From Oscillatoriaceae cyanobacterium Prado104 (GTDB taxonomy: Bacteria > Cyanobacteriota > Cyanobacteriia > Cyanobacteriales > Microcoleaceae), in the NCBI GenBank assembly GCA_025454405.1, contig JALOON010000044.1, positions 1 through 47,968 of the forward strand: a DNA stretch of 47,968 bases. The letters are read 5' to 3'. The position numbers were made by a program, and so were the translations under genes. This document shows positions 1 through 8,800 of this stretch, in pieces (position 1 is the first letter of the stretch; every line of letters begins with the position of its first letter). The notes under the pieces were generated by a model. That model had not been told where the DNA came from. It ran no database searches and worked only from the letters and a program-made list of their open reading frames with translations.

Positions 1-102
1 GATAGACCTCGATTATTGAAAATCAGCTAACAAAGAATCAATGATTTCAGGGCACGAGGGTTTGCGATCGCAAATATTAAGAAAGATCCTTATAAAGCAT
101 AG

Positions 103-146
103 CTTAAAAAGGGGGACTTTAAGACTCTTGCTCCCCCCTTTTTAAG
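103..146. repeat. Inverted repeat, AAAAAGGGGG family
   Basis: Two perfect 13-bp arms (103-115 and 134-146) enclose 18 bp, followed by a G-rich tail. The same family, in the form CCCCCCTTAGTAAGGAGGG, occurs inside the large kinase gene near 20055-20095. It is probably a dispersed non-coding repeat, and it could also fold as a terminator-like hairpin. The rest of 1-208 shows no gene. Confidence 0.7.
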
Positions 147-208
147 GGGGGCTGGGGGGGATCGAAGACTTTGAAAACACGCCCTAATCTGATTTTAACA
201 TTCTGCAT

Positions 209-283
209 TTAACGAGTTATTTTGATAGCTCGATCGCACTGAAGTAGATCGAGGACGATATTGGTATCAATGAGAATTTTCAT
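209..283 (-). pseudogene. PIN-domain (VapC-like) toxin, N-terminal remnant
   Basis: A 24-codon frame starts MKILIDTNIVLDLL and stops after LQCDRAIKITR. The opening is the typical first beta-strand of PIN-domain RNases, including the first catalytic Asp (D6 in DTN). Intact VapC-type toxins are about 130-140 residues, so more than 80 percent is missing and no continuation is visible in the 208 bp to the left. It lies 8 bp after an antitoxin-like tail, the normal order and spacing of such pairs. What is seen is a degenerate toxin start; the cause (deletion or early stop) cannot be told from this window. Confidence 0.6.
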
Positions 284-291
284 AGGAAGGC

Positions 292-369
292 TTACTGATA
301 TTTTTGAGTCAGATAGTCGGTGTATTCTGCTTGTAGGTCATCATCGTTTGGGGCTGCTCCAGGTTGACA
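292..369 (-). pseudogene. Antitoxin-like C-terminal remnant
   Basis: A 25-codon frame ends in LQAEYTDYLTQKYQ and a stop, 8 bp before the PIN-toxin start. A stop codon closes it upstream, while the next frame upstream reads DRPDVNLEQP, suggesting one frameshift. Position, size and acidic-aromatic tail fit a VapB-like or other small antitoxin C-terminus. The family is not recognisable from so short a piece. Confidence 0.3.
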
Positions 370-392
370 TCAGGGCGATCCAGAGGATTTCA

Positions 393-974
393 TTAAACCT
401 GACCCTCCGAAAAGTCGATCGCGCGATAAACTTGCTCAATGGGGAAGCTCAAATCGACTGATTGCAATTCCACCACATCTCCAACCCGATAATTGACGAT
501 CTCCCACCGTCCATCACTGCCTTTACGATAAAGATCGATCGCGATTTCCTGGGAACTTACCAATACGTAATCCTGCAATTGCGGATTCTGGCGATAGCGA
601 AAAAACTTGTTTCCTCGATCGTAAGCTTCTGTACTATCTGATAAAACTTCAACAATTAAACAGGGATATGTAATGTATTGAGCGGTGGTTCGATCGCGGC
701 GATCGCAGCTCACACTTACATCGGGATAGGTGTAGTCATCCGTTTCTACAATATTTACCCGACAATCCGAGTTAAATACTCGACAAGGGCCATCGGGCAA
801 GTGATTGTCTAGTAATGCTGCGAACTTGAGAGCAATCCGACTATGGTTTTGGGTGCCGCCGCTCATGGCGTAGAGGTTGCCATTAATATATTCGTGGCGA
901 CATAGCTGTTGTTCTTCCCAAGCAAAGTATTCAATGGGTGTCAACTTGGCCGAATGATTCGGAGTTGCAATCAT
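393..974 (-). CDS. Uma2 family (DUF820) endonuclease-like protein
   Basis: This 193-residue protein has the full length of the Uma2/DUF820 family, a restriction-endonuclease-like fold found in dozens of copies in filamentous cyanobacteria. Visible family landmarks are LTPIEYFAWEEQQ near the N-terminus, the glycine-rich MSGGTQNHSRI, then the PD-(D/E)XK-like core: YPDVSV (D about 95) and PCLIVEVLSDST (E about 109), followed by YRQNPQLQDYVLVSS. A good ribosome site, GGAGG, lies 7 bp before the ATG. It follows the methyltransferase gene on the same strand by 46 bp, so the two may be cotranscribed. The biological role of the family is not settled; nuclease activity is inferred from the fold. Confidence 0.9.
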   Translation of the reverse strand: MIATPNHSAKLTPIEYFAWEEQQLCRHEYINGNLYAMSGGTQNHSRIALKFAALLDNHLPDGPCRVFNSDCRVNIVETDDYTYPDVSVSCDRRDRTTAQYITYPCLIVEVLSDSTEAYDRGNKFFRYRQNPQLQDYVLVSSQEIAIDLYRKGSDGRWEIVNYRVGDVVELQSVDLSFPIEQVYRAIDFSEGQV

Positions 975-1020
975 GTTTTAACCTCCAAAAAACTCATGGT
1001 GGGATGGGGTTGTACGGGTA

Positions 1021-3825
1021 TTATGGCTGATTTTTGCGGTGGGCGGGCTTTTTCAGTAGGGCTTGCGGTGCGGTCATTTTAGTATACATCTCAAACAGTT
1101 TTTCCAACCGCTCTGTATCGTTTTTGAAGCGGCGACCGATGTAGATGCGATCGAGAATTTCATCATTTCTTTCATGGGCTTCGCGGACTAACGGGAATTC
1201 GGTGTCCATGCGTTTCGGATCGTACATATCCGCGATCGTGGCGGGAAAATACTGCTCTCGCGCTAGCAGGATGTCTTCGGCGCTGCGGGTGAGTTCTGCT
1301 TTGTTGCGATCGGTGAGGGTGGGGACGGGGAAGGTGTTCCAGCCGAGGGTGTTCGAGTAGGAGAATCGCATTTCGAGCCGAACACAAACTGTACCGATCC
1401 AGACCCAATGGAGGCGCGAGGCGATTAGTGCCATGTTCCAGAGTGGGGCATCGTAGAGGGCGAAGTTTTTATTGCCAATAATTGCGTTTGACGAGAATAA
1501 ACCACATGGAAGGTATTCTCTTCCCTCTGAGCTGACTCCCGCCACAACCAAACTACTTTCTTGGGCTACAGACTGAATTTGGCGAAAGCGGTGGGGAAAA
1601 GCGGCAGCAGGTCTTGTCTCAGTTGCTTTGCTCTCTAAGCGCATTTTAGCGACTTCTCTAATCCGCCGTCCAATCTCAGAAATAGCTTCTGCTTCTTCAC
1701 GCTCATCCTCTTTAATCCAAAGGCAATAACGTTCTTGACCTCTGATGAATTCTTGAGCACCTAAGAATTTCTTGATAAATTTTTTGGCATTGGGGTATTC
1801 GACTAATAGTGCCGATCGCTGATCTGCATTCATGAGTAAATTTCCCCCGTCCGTTGGCTTATTTCCCCATTCCATAAGACCACGTTCGTCTTTTACTTTC
1901 GACTGAGGTGTGACGATGAGCTTTGAACCTGCAACTAAATAAGCGTTTATAGTCGTAGCTTCCTTCGCGATCGTCCTACCATTTTCATCAATAGAAATCA
2001 AATACCGAACTTTATCAACGTGATTGGAAATTCCAACAATAACAACCGTCACTCCAGCATTATGGGTTGCTAAATTCGCCCACTTGAAACTGGTATGCGC
2101 GAAAGCAATCTCATGTCCTGTCTCAAAAATCAGCGGCCAGAGAATCGGCACTTGCTGTCCCTGACAAATGGAATTAGTAGACACAAAAGCGGCAGCAGAT
2201 TTTGTCTGCGTCCCATAATCCGCCGCCTTCATAAACCAGCCAGACACATAATCGAGCGACTTCCAGAGTTTTGTTCGATACTCAAAAACAAGTTTTAGAT
2301 CGTCCTTTTGCTCTTTCGTTTGCCAAGTCGAACCCAGATAGGGTGGATTCCCGCAAATATACGTTTCCCCACCCTCATTCTCAAAATCGATTTCAAGCTG
2401 TTCGAGCGGTGTACTAAACAAATCATCTGCGACTAACTTCACCCCCGTTCCCGTCGGCGGACAAAGACTCAACCAATCCAACCGCAACGCATTCCCGCAA
2501 GTAATCCAGTTATCATCCTTCAGCGGCAAAAACTCCGCCAGCGCTAGCTTCGGCCCCCGATACAGCACATCACATTGATACTCCGCAATAATCAAGGCCA
2601 ATCGCGCAATCTCACAGGAAAAGTGACGGATTTCGATGCCGCGAAAATTGGTCAGCGGAATCTCAGATTTGCGATCGGGTTCCCCCCGCAGACGATTAAT
2701 TTCCCACTCAATCTCGCGCATCTTCTTATACGCAATCACCAGAAAATTCCCCGATCCGCAAGCCGGATCGAACACCCGAATTCGCGCCATTCTTTGCCGC
2801 AAATTCAACAACTTACGGGCATTATCTCCTGCTGCTTCTAATTGAGCGCGCAAATCGTCGAGGAAAAGCGGATTAAGCACTTTGAGGATATTCGGTACAC
2901 TGGTATAGTGCATCCCCAATGCACCGCGCTCCTCATCATCCGCCACCGCCTGAATCATTGAGCCGAAAATATCGGGATTAATCTTTGTCCAGTCCAGATT
3001 ACCAACATGAAGTAAATAAGAACGCGCAATCTTGCTAAAACGCGGCACCTCCACCCCGCCCGAAAACAGCCCCCCATTCACATAGGGAAACACATTCGCC
3101 CAATTGCGAATCTTCGCCGCTTCCCGCGCTTTACGGTTAGCGGGAGTACACATCGATCGAAACAACTCCGACAGCACCTCGTGGGTATTCGAGGAATCCA
3201 CGGCGCTCATTTGCTGGACGGTTTTTGTAAACAGCCCCTCACTGTGGAAAATATTCGTATCCTCAGCAAAGAAACAGAAAATCAGCCGCGCCATGAAGTG
3301 ATTTAGCGCTTCCCGATGCTCCGCTTTATCCCATTCCGGATTCTCCTTCAGCAGTTCCACATAAAGGCGGTTGAGACGCGCCGTAGCCTTGATATCAAAG
3401 GCATTCTCCCGGATCTGCCTGACAGTCGTAATCCCCGCCAAGGGCAGAAAAAACCCAAAACGATCGTGAAAATCTGGGTAATCGCAAGCGACTGTCTCCC
3501 CATCAGCCAGATTTTCCGCCTCAAAACTTTTACCATCCGTCGCCAGGATAAACTTAGCCTTATATCGAGCAGTCGCCGCACTATCCCGCAAAGCCGTGAG
3601 GGTATTTGTTACCTCGCCTTCCGCGCAAACCTTCATATGAATATTGTTATGCTGAAGTACGCCGCCGAGATCCGATTTGTTGGAGCCTCCGCTTTTGCTT
3701 TTGAGTTTCTTGATGGTAGTCAGCTTGTTGCCAAAGGCTTCGAGGAAAGCAAAGGGAAACTCTTCCGAGTCAAAGGGCGATTCCGCAAGCCTGGAAACGG
3801 CTTCTTCGATTTCGACTGCATTCAT
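1021..3825 (-). CDS. MmeI-like class I DNA methyltransferase
   Basis: This 934-residue protein is the size of MmeI-type (type IIL) enzymes. The SAM-binding motif I, DPACGSGNF, is at about residues 353-361 and the catalytic motif NPPY at about 493-496, the order of an N6-adenine gamma-class methylase. The N-terminal quarter matches the MmeI N-terminal module (FGFFLPLAGI at about 123-132), followed by the helical spacer with YVNGGLF and GMHYTSVPNIL. The second half should hold the target-recognition domain and C-terminal helices. In MmeI the N-terminal module carries a D..EXK nuclease; no convincing EXK is visible here, so it may be a methylase without cutting activity, for host marking or part of a larger defence set. 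No partner nuclease or helicase is adjacent except the Uma2-like gene downstream. The modified site cannot be predicted. Confidence 0.85.
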   Translation of the reverse strand: MNAVEIEEAVSRLAESPFDSEEFPFAFLEAFGNKLTTIKKLKSKSGGSNKSDLGGVLQHNNIHMKVCAEGEVTNTLTALRDSAATARYKAKFILATDGKSFEAENLADGETVACDYPDFHDRFGFFLPLAGITTVRQIRENAFDIKATARLNRLYVELLKENPEWDKAEHREALNHFMARLIFCFFAEDTNIFHSEGLFTKTVQQMSAVDSSNTHEVLSELFRSMCTPANRKAREAAKIRNWANVFPYVNGGLFSGGVEVPRFSKIARSYLLHVGNLDWTKINPDIFGSMIQAVADDEERGALGMHYTSVPNILKVLNPLFLDDLRAQLEAAGDNARKLLNLRQRMARIRVFDPACGSGNFLVIAYKKMREIEWEINRLRGEPDRKSEIPLTNFRGIEIRHFSCEIARLALIIAEYQCDVLYRGPKLALAEFLPLKDDNWITCGNALRLDWLSLCPPTGTGVKLVADDLFSTPLEQLEIDFENEGGETYICGNPPYLGSTWQTKEQKDDLKLVFEYRTKLWKSLDYVSGWFMKAADYGTQTKSAAAFVSTNSICQGQQVPILWPLIFETGHEIAFAHTSFKWANLATHNAGVTVVIVGISNHVDKVRYLISIDENGRTIAKEATTINAYLVAGSKLIVTPQSKVKDERGLMEWGNKPTDGGNLLMNADQRSALLVEYPNAKKFIKKFLGAQEFIRGQERYCLWIKEDEREEAEAISEIGRRIREVAKMRLESKATETRPAAAFPHRFRQIQSVAQESSLVVAGVSSEGREYLPCGLFSSNAIIGNKNFALYDAPLWNMALIASRLHWVWIGTVCVRLEMRFSYSNTLGWNTFPVPTLTDRNKAELTRSAEDILLAREQYFPATIADMYDPKRMDTEFPLVREAHERNDEILDRIYIGRRFKNDTERLEKLFEMYTKMTAPQALLKKPAHRKNQP

Positions 3826-3977
3826 AATTCGATCGATTTGCTTCGCGATTTTCTAGCATCCGAGTTGCTGGTGAAAAATATAGTTTTTTGGCAAAGTCTT
3901 TGACAGAAACCCGGTTGCTGGCATTAGTACAAAATCTTAAGTTTGGCAGCAAAAATCGCCAATCTCAAATCTCAAAT

Positions 3978-4880
3978 CTAACATCCTACTGATGCTACGG
4001 CAGATCGCAAGTTTCCTTGAAATTCTCCTAAAATACGATCGCACTCTTCCTTCTCCAAACCCGTCCAGTGCATCATCAAAGCTAATTTAACAGATTTGCC
4101 GCTTTTTTCCAGCAAAAAACCCGCTTCATCGCGGTTTAAATCAGTTAAATCTTGCAACATCCGCACCGCCCGATCGCGCAATTTCTTATTAGTTACGGCG
4201 ACATCAACCATCCGATTTCCGTATACTTTTCCCAGCTTCACCATCACTCCAGTAGAAAGAATATTTAAAGCCATTTTTGTTACCGTACCCGCTTTTAAGC
4301 GCGTCGATCCTGCGACTACTTCCGGGCCGACTAACAGCCGGATATCAACATCAGCTTCAAAATTCACCTGTTCCACGGGAACGCAAGCCACAAACACGGT
4401 TTTCGCCCCTCGCTGGCGGGCCGCGTGCAAAGCGCCGGCGACAAAGGGCGTCGTACCCCCAGCCGTAATTCCGACAACTACATCTAAATTAGTAACCTGA
4501 CGGTGGGCGATCGCATCGGCCCCATCCTCCGCCCGATCCTCCAAATCCTCGGAACTCCGCACCAGTGCCCCCGCACCCCCGGCAATTATCCCCTGTACGA
4601 GCTCCGGCGGCGTGCAGAAGGTGGGGGGACACTCGGCCGCGTCAAGGACGCCCAAACGCCCGGAAGTACCCGCACCGACGTAAAATAAGCGCCCTCCTTG
4701 ACGCAGGGCGTCGATCGCCCGGGCTAAGTCTTCGCGCGCGCGCGCGATCGCGCTTAAGGTTTGTGCGTCTTCCCGATTGAACAAATCTACCAATTCGAGA
4801 GAACTCATTTGGTCTAAATTCTCGCTGTTGGTATTGATTTGTTCTGTCAGCAGGTGTCCTCTTTCTTCTATATTTTTCAT
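3978..4880 (-). CDS. murQ: N-acetylmuramic acid 6-phosphate etherase
   Basis: MurQ cleaves the lactyl ether of MurNAc-6-phosphate, giving GlcNAc-6-phosphate and D-lactate, in cytoplasmic peptidoglycan recycling. At 300 residues it has the family length. It carries an SIS sugar-phosphate fold with the signature GAGTSGRLGVLDAAECPPTF at about 70-88. The two glutamates essential in E. coli MurQ are in place: E83 (AAECPP) and E114 (SSEDLEDRAED). The C-terminal helical part (LNRDEAGFLLEKS) is complete. The gene starts at an ATG and stands alone, with repeats on both sides; no MurNAc transporter or kinase is adjacent. A regulatory sugar-phosphate-sensing protein of the GckR type is a relative, but the short length favours MurQ. 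Confidence 0.95.
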   Translation of the reverse strand: MKNIEERGHLLTEQINTNSENLDQMSSLELVDLFNREDAQTLSAIARAREDLARAIDALRQGGRLFYVGAGTSGRLGVLDAAECPPTFCTPPELVQGIIAGGAGALVRSSEDLEDRAEDGADAIAHRQVTNLDVVVGITAGGTTPFVAGALHAARQRGAKTVFVACVPVEQVNFEADVDIRLLVGPEVVAGSTRLKAGTVTKMALNILSTGVMVKLGKVYGNRMVDVAVTNKKLRDRAVRMLQDLTDLNRDEAGFLLEKSGKSVKLALMMHWTGLEKEECDRILGEFQGNLRSAVASVGC

Positions 4881-4987
4881 TTTTAGTGTCGTGCTAATTA
4901 TTTAGTTGGCAGTTAGCAATTTTCCCCCCGCCAGCCCAGGAGTTAAGAGACATACAGACTTCCAAGTTTAGCCCAGAAGCCTGTATC

Positions 4988-5075
4988 TACTTCTTCCTTC
5001 TTCCTTTTTCCTTCCTCTTTCTTCCTTCCTCCTTCTTCCTTCTTCCTTCTTCCTTCTTCCTTCTTCCTTCTTCTT
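4988..5075. repeat. TTCCTTC heptamer tandem repeat
   Basis: About a dozen near-perfect copies of the heptamer CTTCCTT lie directly against the stop codon of the DUF3110 gene. The same repeat recurs at 12480, 21340-21420, 22137-22198, 26750 and 28797-28860. It belongs to the short tandemly repeated repetitive (STRR) sequences known in cyanobacteria. Confidence 0.85.
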
Positions 5076-5444
5076 CTACAAAAGCCCTTCGAGTCGGCGG
5101 CGGATCGAATCCAGTTCGCTTTGGGAAATATCCGATTCCGACTTAGCCTCTGCCTCCGGCTGCCACTCCGTCTGTGTTACATTGTCTTCTGGCGGAATCG
5201 CCAGCGCGCCCGCAGGCACCAGTTCCCAATCATAATCGACGCTATTGCAAAATTCCTTAATTTCTTCTGCGTCGATCGCCTCTACAGTGGGCTCGGGGAA
5301 GTCCTGGGCTTCCAGCATCAAGCCATAGCGGGTGGCGTCGTCTTCTGACTCAAACATCAGAACTTTGTTACGATCGCCGAACTGAATGGTATGAATTCCT
5401 TCATTCTCCGTGCGGGCATTGAAGAGTAAGACGAACACTCGCAT
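5076..5444 (-). CDS. DUF3110 domain-containing protein
   Basis: This 122-residue protein opens with VFVLLFNARTENEGIHTIQ, the signature of DUF3110, a family of small proteins in cyanobacteria and plant plastids. The conserved core (FESEDDATRYGLMLEAQDFPEP and AEEIKEFC) fills residues 30-75. The C-terminal part is acidic and ends in a helix (LDSIRRRLEGL). No signal peptide or membrane segment is visible, so it is probably cytoplasmic. The molecular function of the family is unknown. It stands alone, with repeats at both ends. Confidence 0.9.
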   Translation of the reverse strand: MRVFVLLFNARTENEGIHTIQFGDRNKVLMFESEDDATRYGLMLEAQDFPEPTVEAIDAEEIKEFCNSVDYDWELVPAGALAIPPEDNVTQTEWQPEAEAKSESDISQSELDSIRRRLEGLL

Positions 5445-5850
5445 AGGCTTTAAACACTTTCTTAACGACCGTTTTTTTATCTTAAGATCGATCGGGCGAT
5501 TTTAGATTTTTGATTTGAGATTTTAGATTGGGGATTAGCGATTTGAGATTTTCGATTTGAGATTTTAGATTGGGGATTGGGGGATTGGGGATTGTTGGTA
5601 GAGTGTGGGTTGGAGATTTGAGATTTGAGATTTTTAGATCGACTGCCGATTTTGGGTAAGGTTTGTAGAGTGGGTTCTGAGGGTGGGAGTGCTGGTCTTG
5701 AGGTTCGATACGCCCGATCGGCACTTATCAGTTCTGTTCTGAGTCTATCAAACACAGAAGGCACATTTGCGGCTCGCACAAAAAATTATATCCGTTTGAG
5801 ATCGGCTAACTTCGTCGATCGCTGCATTTACCGAACTCCAAGAGATAAGT
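5445..5850. other. Intergenic region with TTTAGATTGGGGATT repeats
   Basis: From 5495 to 5640 there are about a dozen imperfect copies of GATTTGAGATTTTAGATTGGGGATT, complementary to the TCTAAAATC/CCCAATC family seen elsewhere. Low-complexity open frames across it (Lys-Ser-Gln-Ile-like peptides) are by-products of the repeat. The last 150 bp must hold the promoters of the divergent DUF3110 and tamB genes, but no clear box was identified. Confidence 0.7.
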
Positions 5851-8800
5851 ATGGCTAACTTTTCTGACGACAACAATCAACTTGTACCTTCTGCCCACCG
5901 CCGCTGGTGGCGCTTGCTGCTGCTGGGCGGTGCGGGATTGAGCGTTTTGGGGGTGCTGGGGGCGGTAGCTGCTGCTTGGTGGGTGCGGGAAAGGTTAGCC
6001 CCTTTGGTGGAATCTGAAGTCAGTCAGACACTGAAGCGACCGGTTAAAATTGGACCGTTGGAGAGATTTTTTCCAACGGGTTTGCGTTTCGGCCGATCGT
6101 CCTTGCCTGCAACTGCTACCGATCCGGATTATGCTGCTACTGAAGCAGTCCAAGTGCGATTTTCGATTTTGCCGCTGCTGTTTGCTCGCACTCTCAAACT
6201 GGATATTACTTTAGTTAAACCCAGCGCTTATATCGAACAGGATAGTCAAGGGCGCTGGATTAATATTCCAACGGCAGAACCCAAACCTACAGGTTTATTT
6301 AAAACTGAAATTAGTGCGGTGCGAGTAGAAAATGTTAGCGCTGTTTTGGTGCCAAGTCCGGCGGCGGGGCAGAAAAAATCTGCTCCGATTTCTGTAAGTT
6401 TGCCAAATGGCAGCGCTGTATTTCGCGATCGCAATCGGCGCATTATCTACGAATTTAACGGTCAGTTTGCTAGCAGCGATAGTTTTAAAGTTACCGCTGA
6501 TTCCATACCGTCGATCGGTCAGACTAATTTGCAGTTGCAGGGGCAAAATTTGCCTCTGTCCGAACTCGCCCGCTTGTTAAAAGTTCCCGGCATTTCCCTG
6601 CAAAGCGGTTTGGCAAATGGCAATTTGACAGTGCAAGTGCGGGACGAGAGATTGTCGGCAATTACCGGAACTGCTAGTTTTCAGGGAGTGCAGGCTAAGA
6701 TCGAACCGCTGAAACAATTAGTGCAAAATAGTAGCGGTCAGTTGCGGTTTCAGGGAACTACTTTACTGGTCGATCGACTGGCTGCTACTTACGGTCAAAT
6801 TCCCTTATTAATTGCGGGAACAGTTGCCACTGGAACTAATTTTAATTTCGAGCAAGCTAAGTTCGATTTGGTAACTAACGTGCCGCCGGTAGCGGCGGCA
6901 AATGTTATCGCTACGATCGAACAAGAATTAGGTCAAAAAGTAAATTTGCCCGTGTCGGTGGCAGGGGAAGTTAAGGTTGATGCCAAGCTGAATGGAACTC
7001 CGAATTTTCCGGTATTGGCAGGTACGATCGCCTCGACTAAACCCGCTACAGTCGATCGGCTGTTATTAAATAATATTAGCACTAATTTTAAATTGGAACG
7101 GGGCAGAACTGCTCAAACTCCAACTCCGAATTCTCCTGCTGCTAGCGAGCAGTTTTCTGCTTTAACTTTGACTTTAAACGATATTTTGGTAGCGCCGGCA
7201 GTGGGGGGTAAAATAGGTGGAAAAGGTCAAATTGATATCGCCATCGGCAGCGATAATTCGCGCTCGGGTTTGGTGTTCGATTTGCAGGCAGAAAATTTAC
7301 CGGCTGATGCGATCGCCCAAATTTACGCTTTGCGAATTCCTGCTGCTGTTAAAATTGGCAATGTCTCTGCCAAAACTCAAGTTTTCGGTCCTTTAAACAA
7401 CATTCAAGCTAAAGCTCAATGGCAAGCACTGGCGGGAACTTTTCCGGCGTCGGGCGAACTGATGGCCGGAGGGAATGCGGCGGATTTAGAAAATACGGTT
7501 GTGAAAATTGGCGGCGTTGATGTTAATTTGGATGCCGCAATTAAAGACCGTCAGTGGCAAGCTTCGATCGGGGGCAATGCCATTCCTATCAGCAGTTTGC
7601 AGCAAGTCTTCCCGGAACTTAATTTACCTCCCGAACTGGCAGGTTCTTTCACCGGAACAGTGGAATCTGGCGGAACTTTGGACGATTTGAGTTTAGGCGC
7701 GATCGATGCTAGGGGCAAAGGAACGCTGAATGTTGCTGACAGTATTGTTGGTGTTAGTGGCGAATTGGAATCGGGCCGCTGGCAAGTTTCTGGCAATACC
7801 GAACAAGTTGCTCTCGATCGCTTAATCGATCTGGGCTTGCCATTTTTAACCACCGCCAATTCTAACACATCGCCAACAAATTTACAAGAAAAAATCGCCA
7901 ATCTCAAATCGCTCGGGGGACAGCTAACGGGGGAATTTCAAGCTGCGGGAAATGTTGGCAATTTAACTGCAGGCGCGATCGATGCTAGGGCTAACGGCAG
8001 GCTGGCGGTTGCTGACAGCAATATCGATCTTAAAGGAGAACTGACAGGGGGAAATTGGCAAGTAACCGCAGGAACCGATCGCACTTCTACCAGCAATTTA
8101 GTAGATTTAGCCTTGCCAATTTTAGATGTCGCTTCAGCCTTCAATCCCGAGAATTCTCAATCTGTCAATCTAAGATCCAAACTCGCCAATCTAAAATCGA
8201 TCGGCGGACAGCTATCGAGTCAATTTACCGCTGCGGGAAATCTGGACAATTTGAACGCGCAAAACATCAATGCCAGCGGCAGGGGTCAACTAAATCTGGC
8301 AGCGGGCAATGTTAATTTTACGGGAGAATTAACGGGCGGCAACTGGCAGGGAACCGTCCAAACCGATCGCACTTCGATCGCCCGTTTGGTAGATTTAACG
8401 CTACCGCTGTTAGATGCCGCTTCAGCAATCGCCCCGCAAACAGCAAATCTCCAAAATCTAAAATCTAAAATCGCCAATTTAAAATCCCTAGATGGGCAAG
8501 TATCCAATCAAATTCAAGCTAGCGGCAGCCTGGAAAATGCAACCGCCGATATCTCCGGCAACAGCAGCGGCACTCTGAATGTTGCGGGCGGTACTGTTGA
8601 TTTTAGAGGAAAATTAGAAGGCGGACGCTGGCAAGCTTTTGCAGAGGTCGATCGAACTATTCTCAGCCGCTTGGAACAAACAGTTCGCAATTTGCAACTG
8701 TTTCCGCTAACGGCAACTTTACCTAAAGGATTCGATGGCAGATTTAACGGTCAATTAGAAGCAGCGGGCAGTTTGGATAACTTGACAGCCAGCGGAATTA

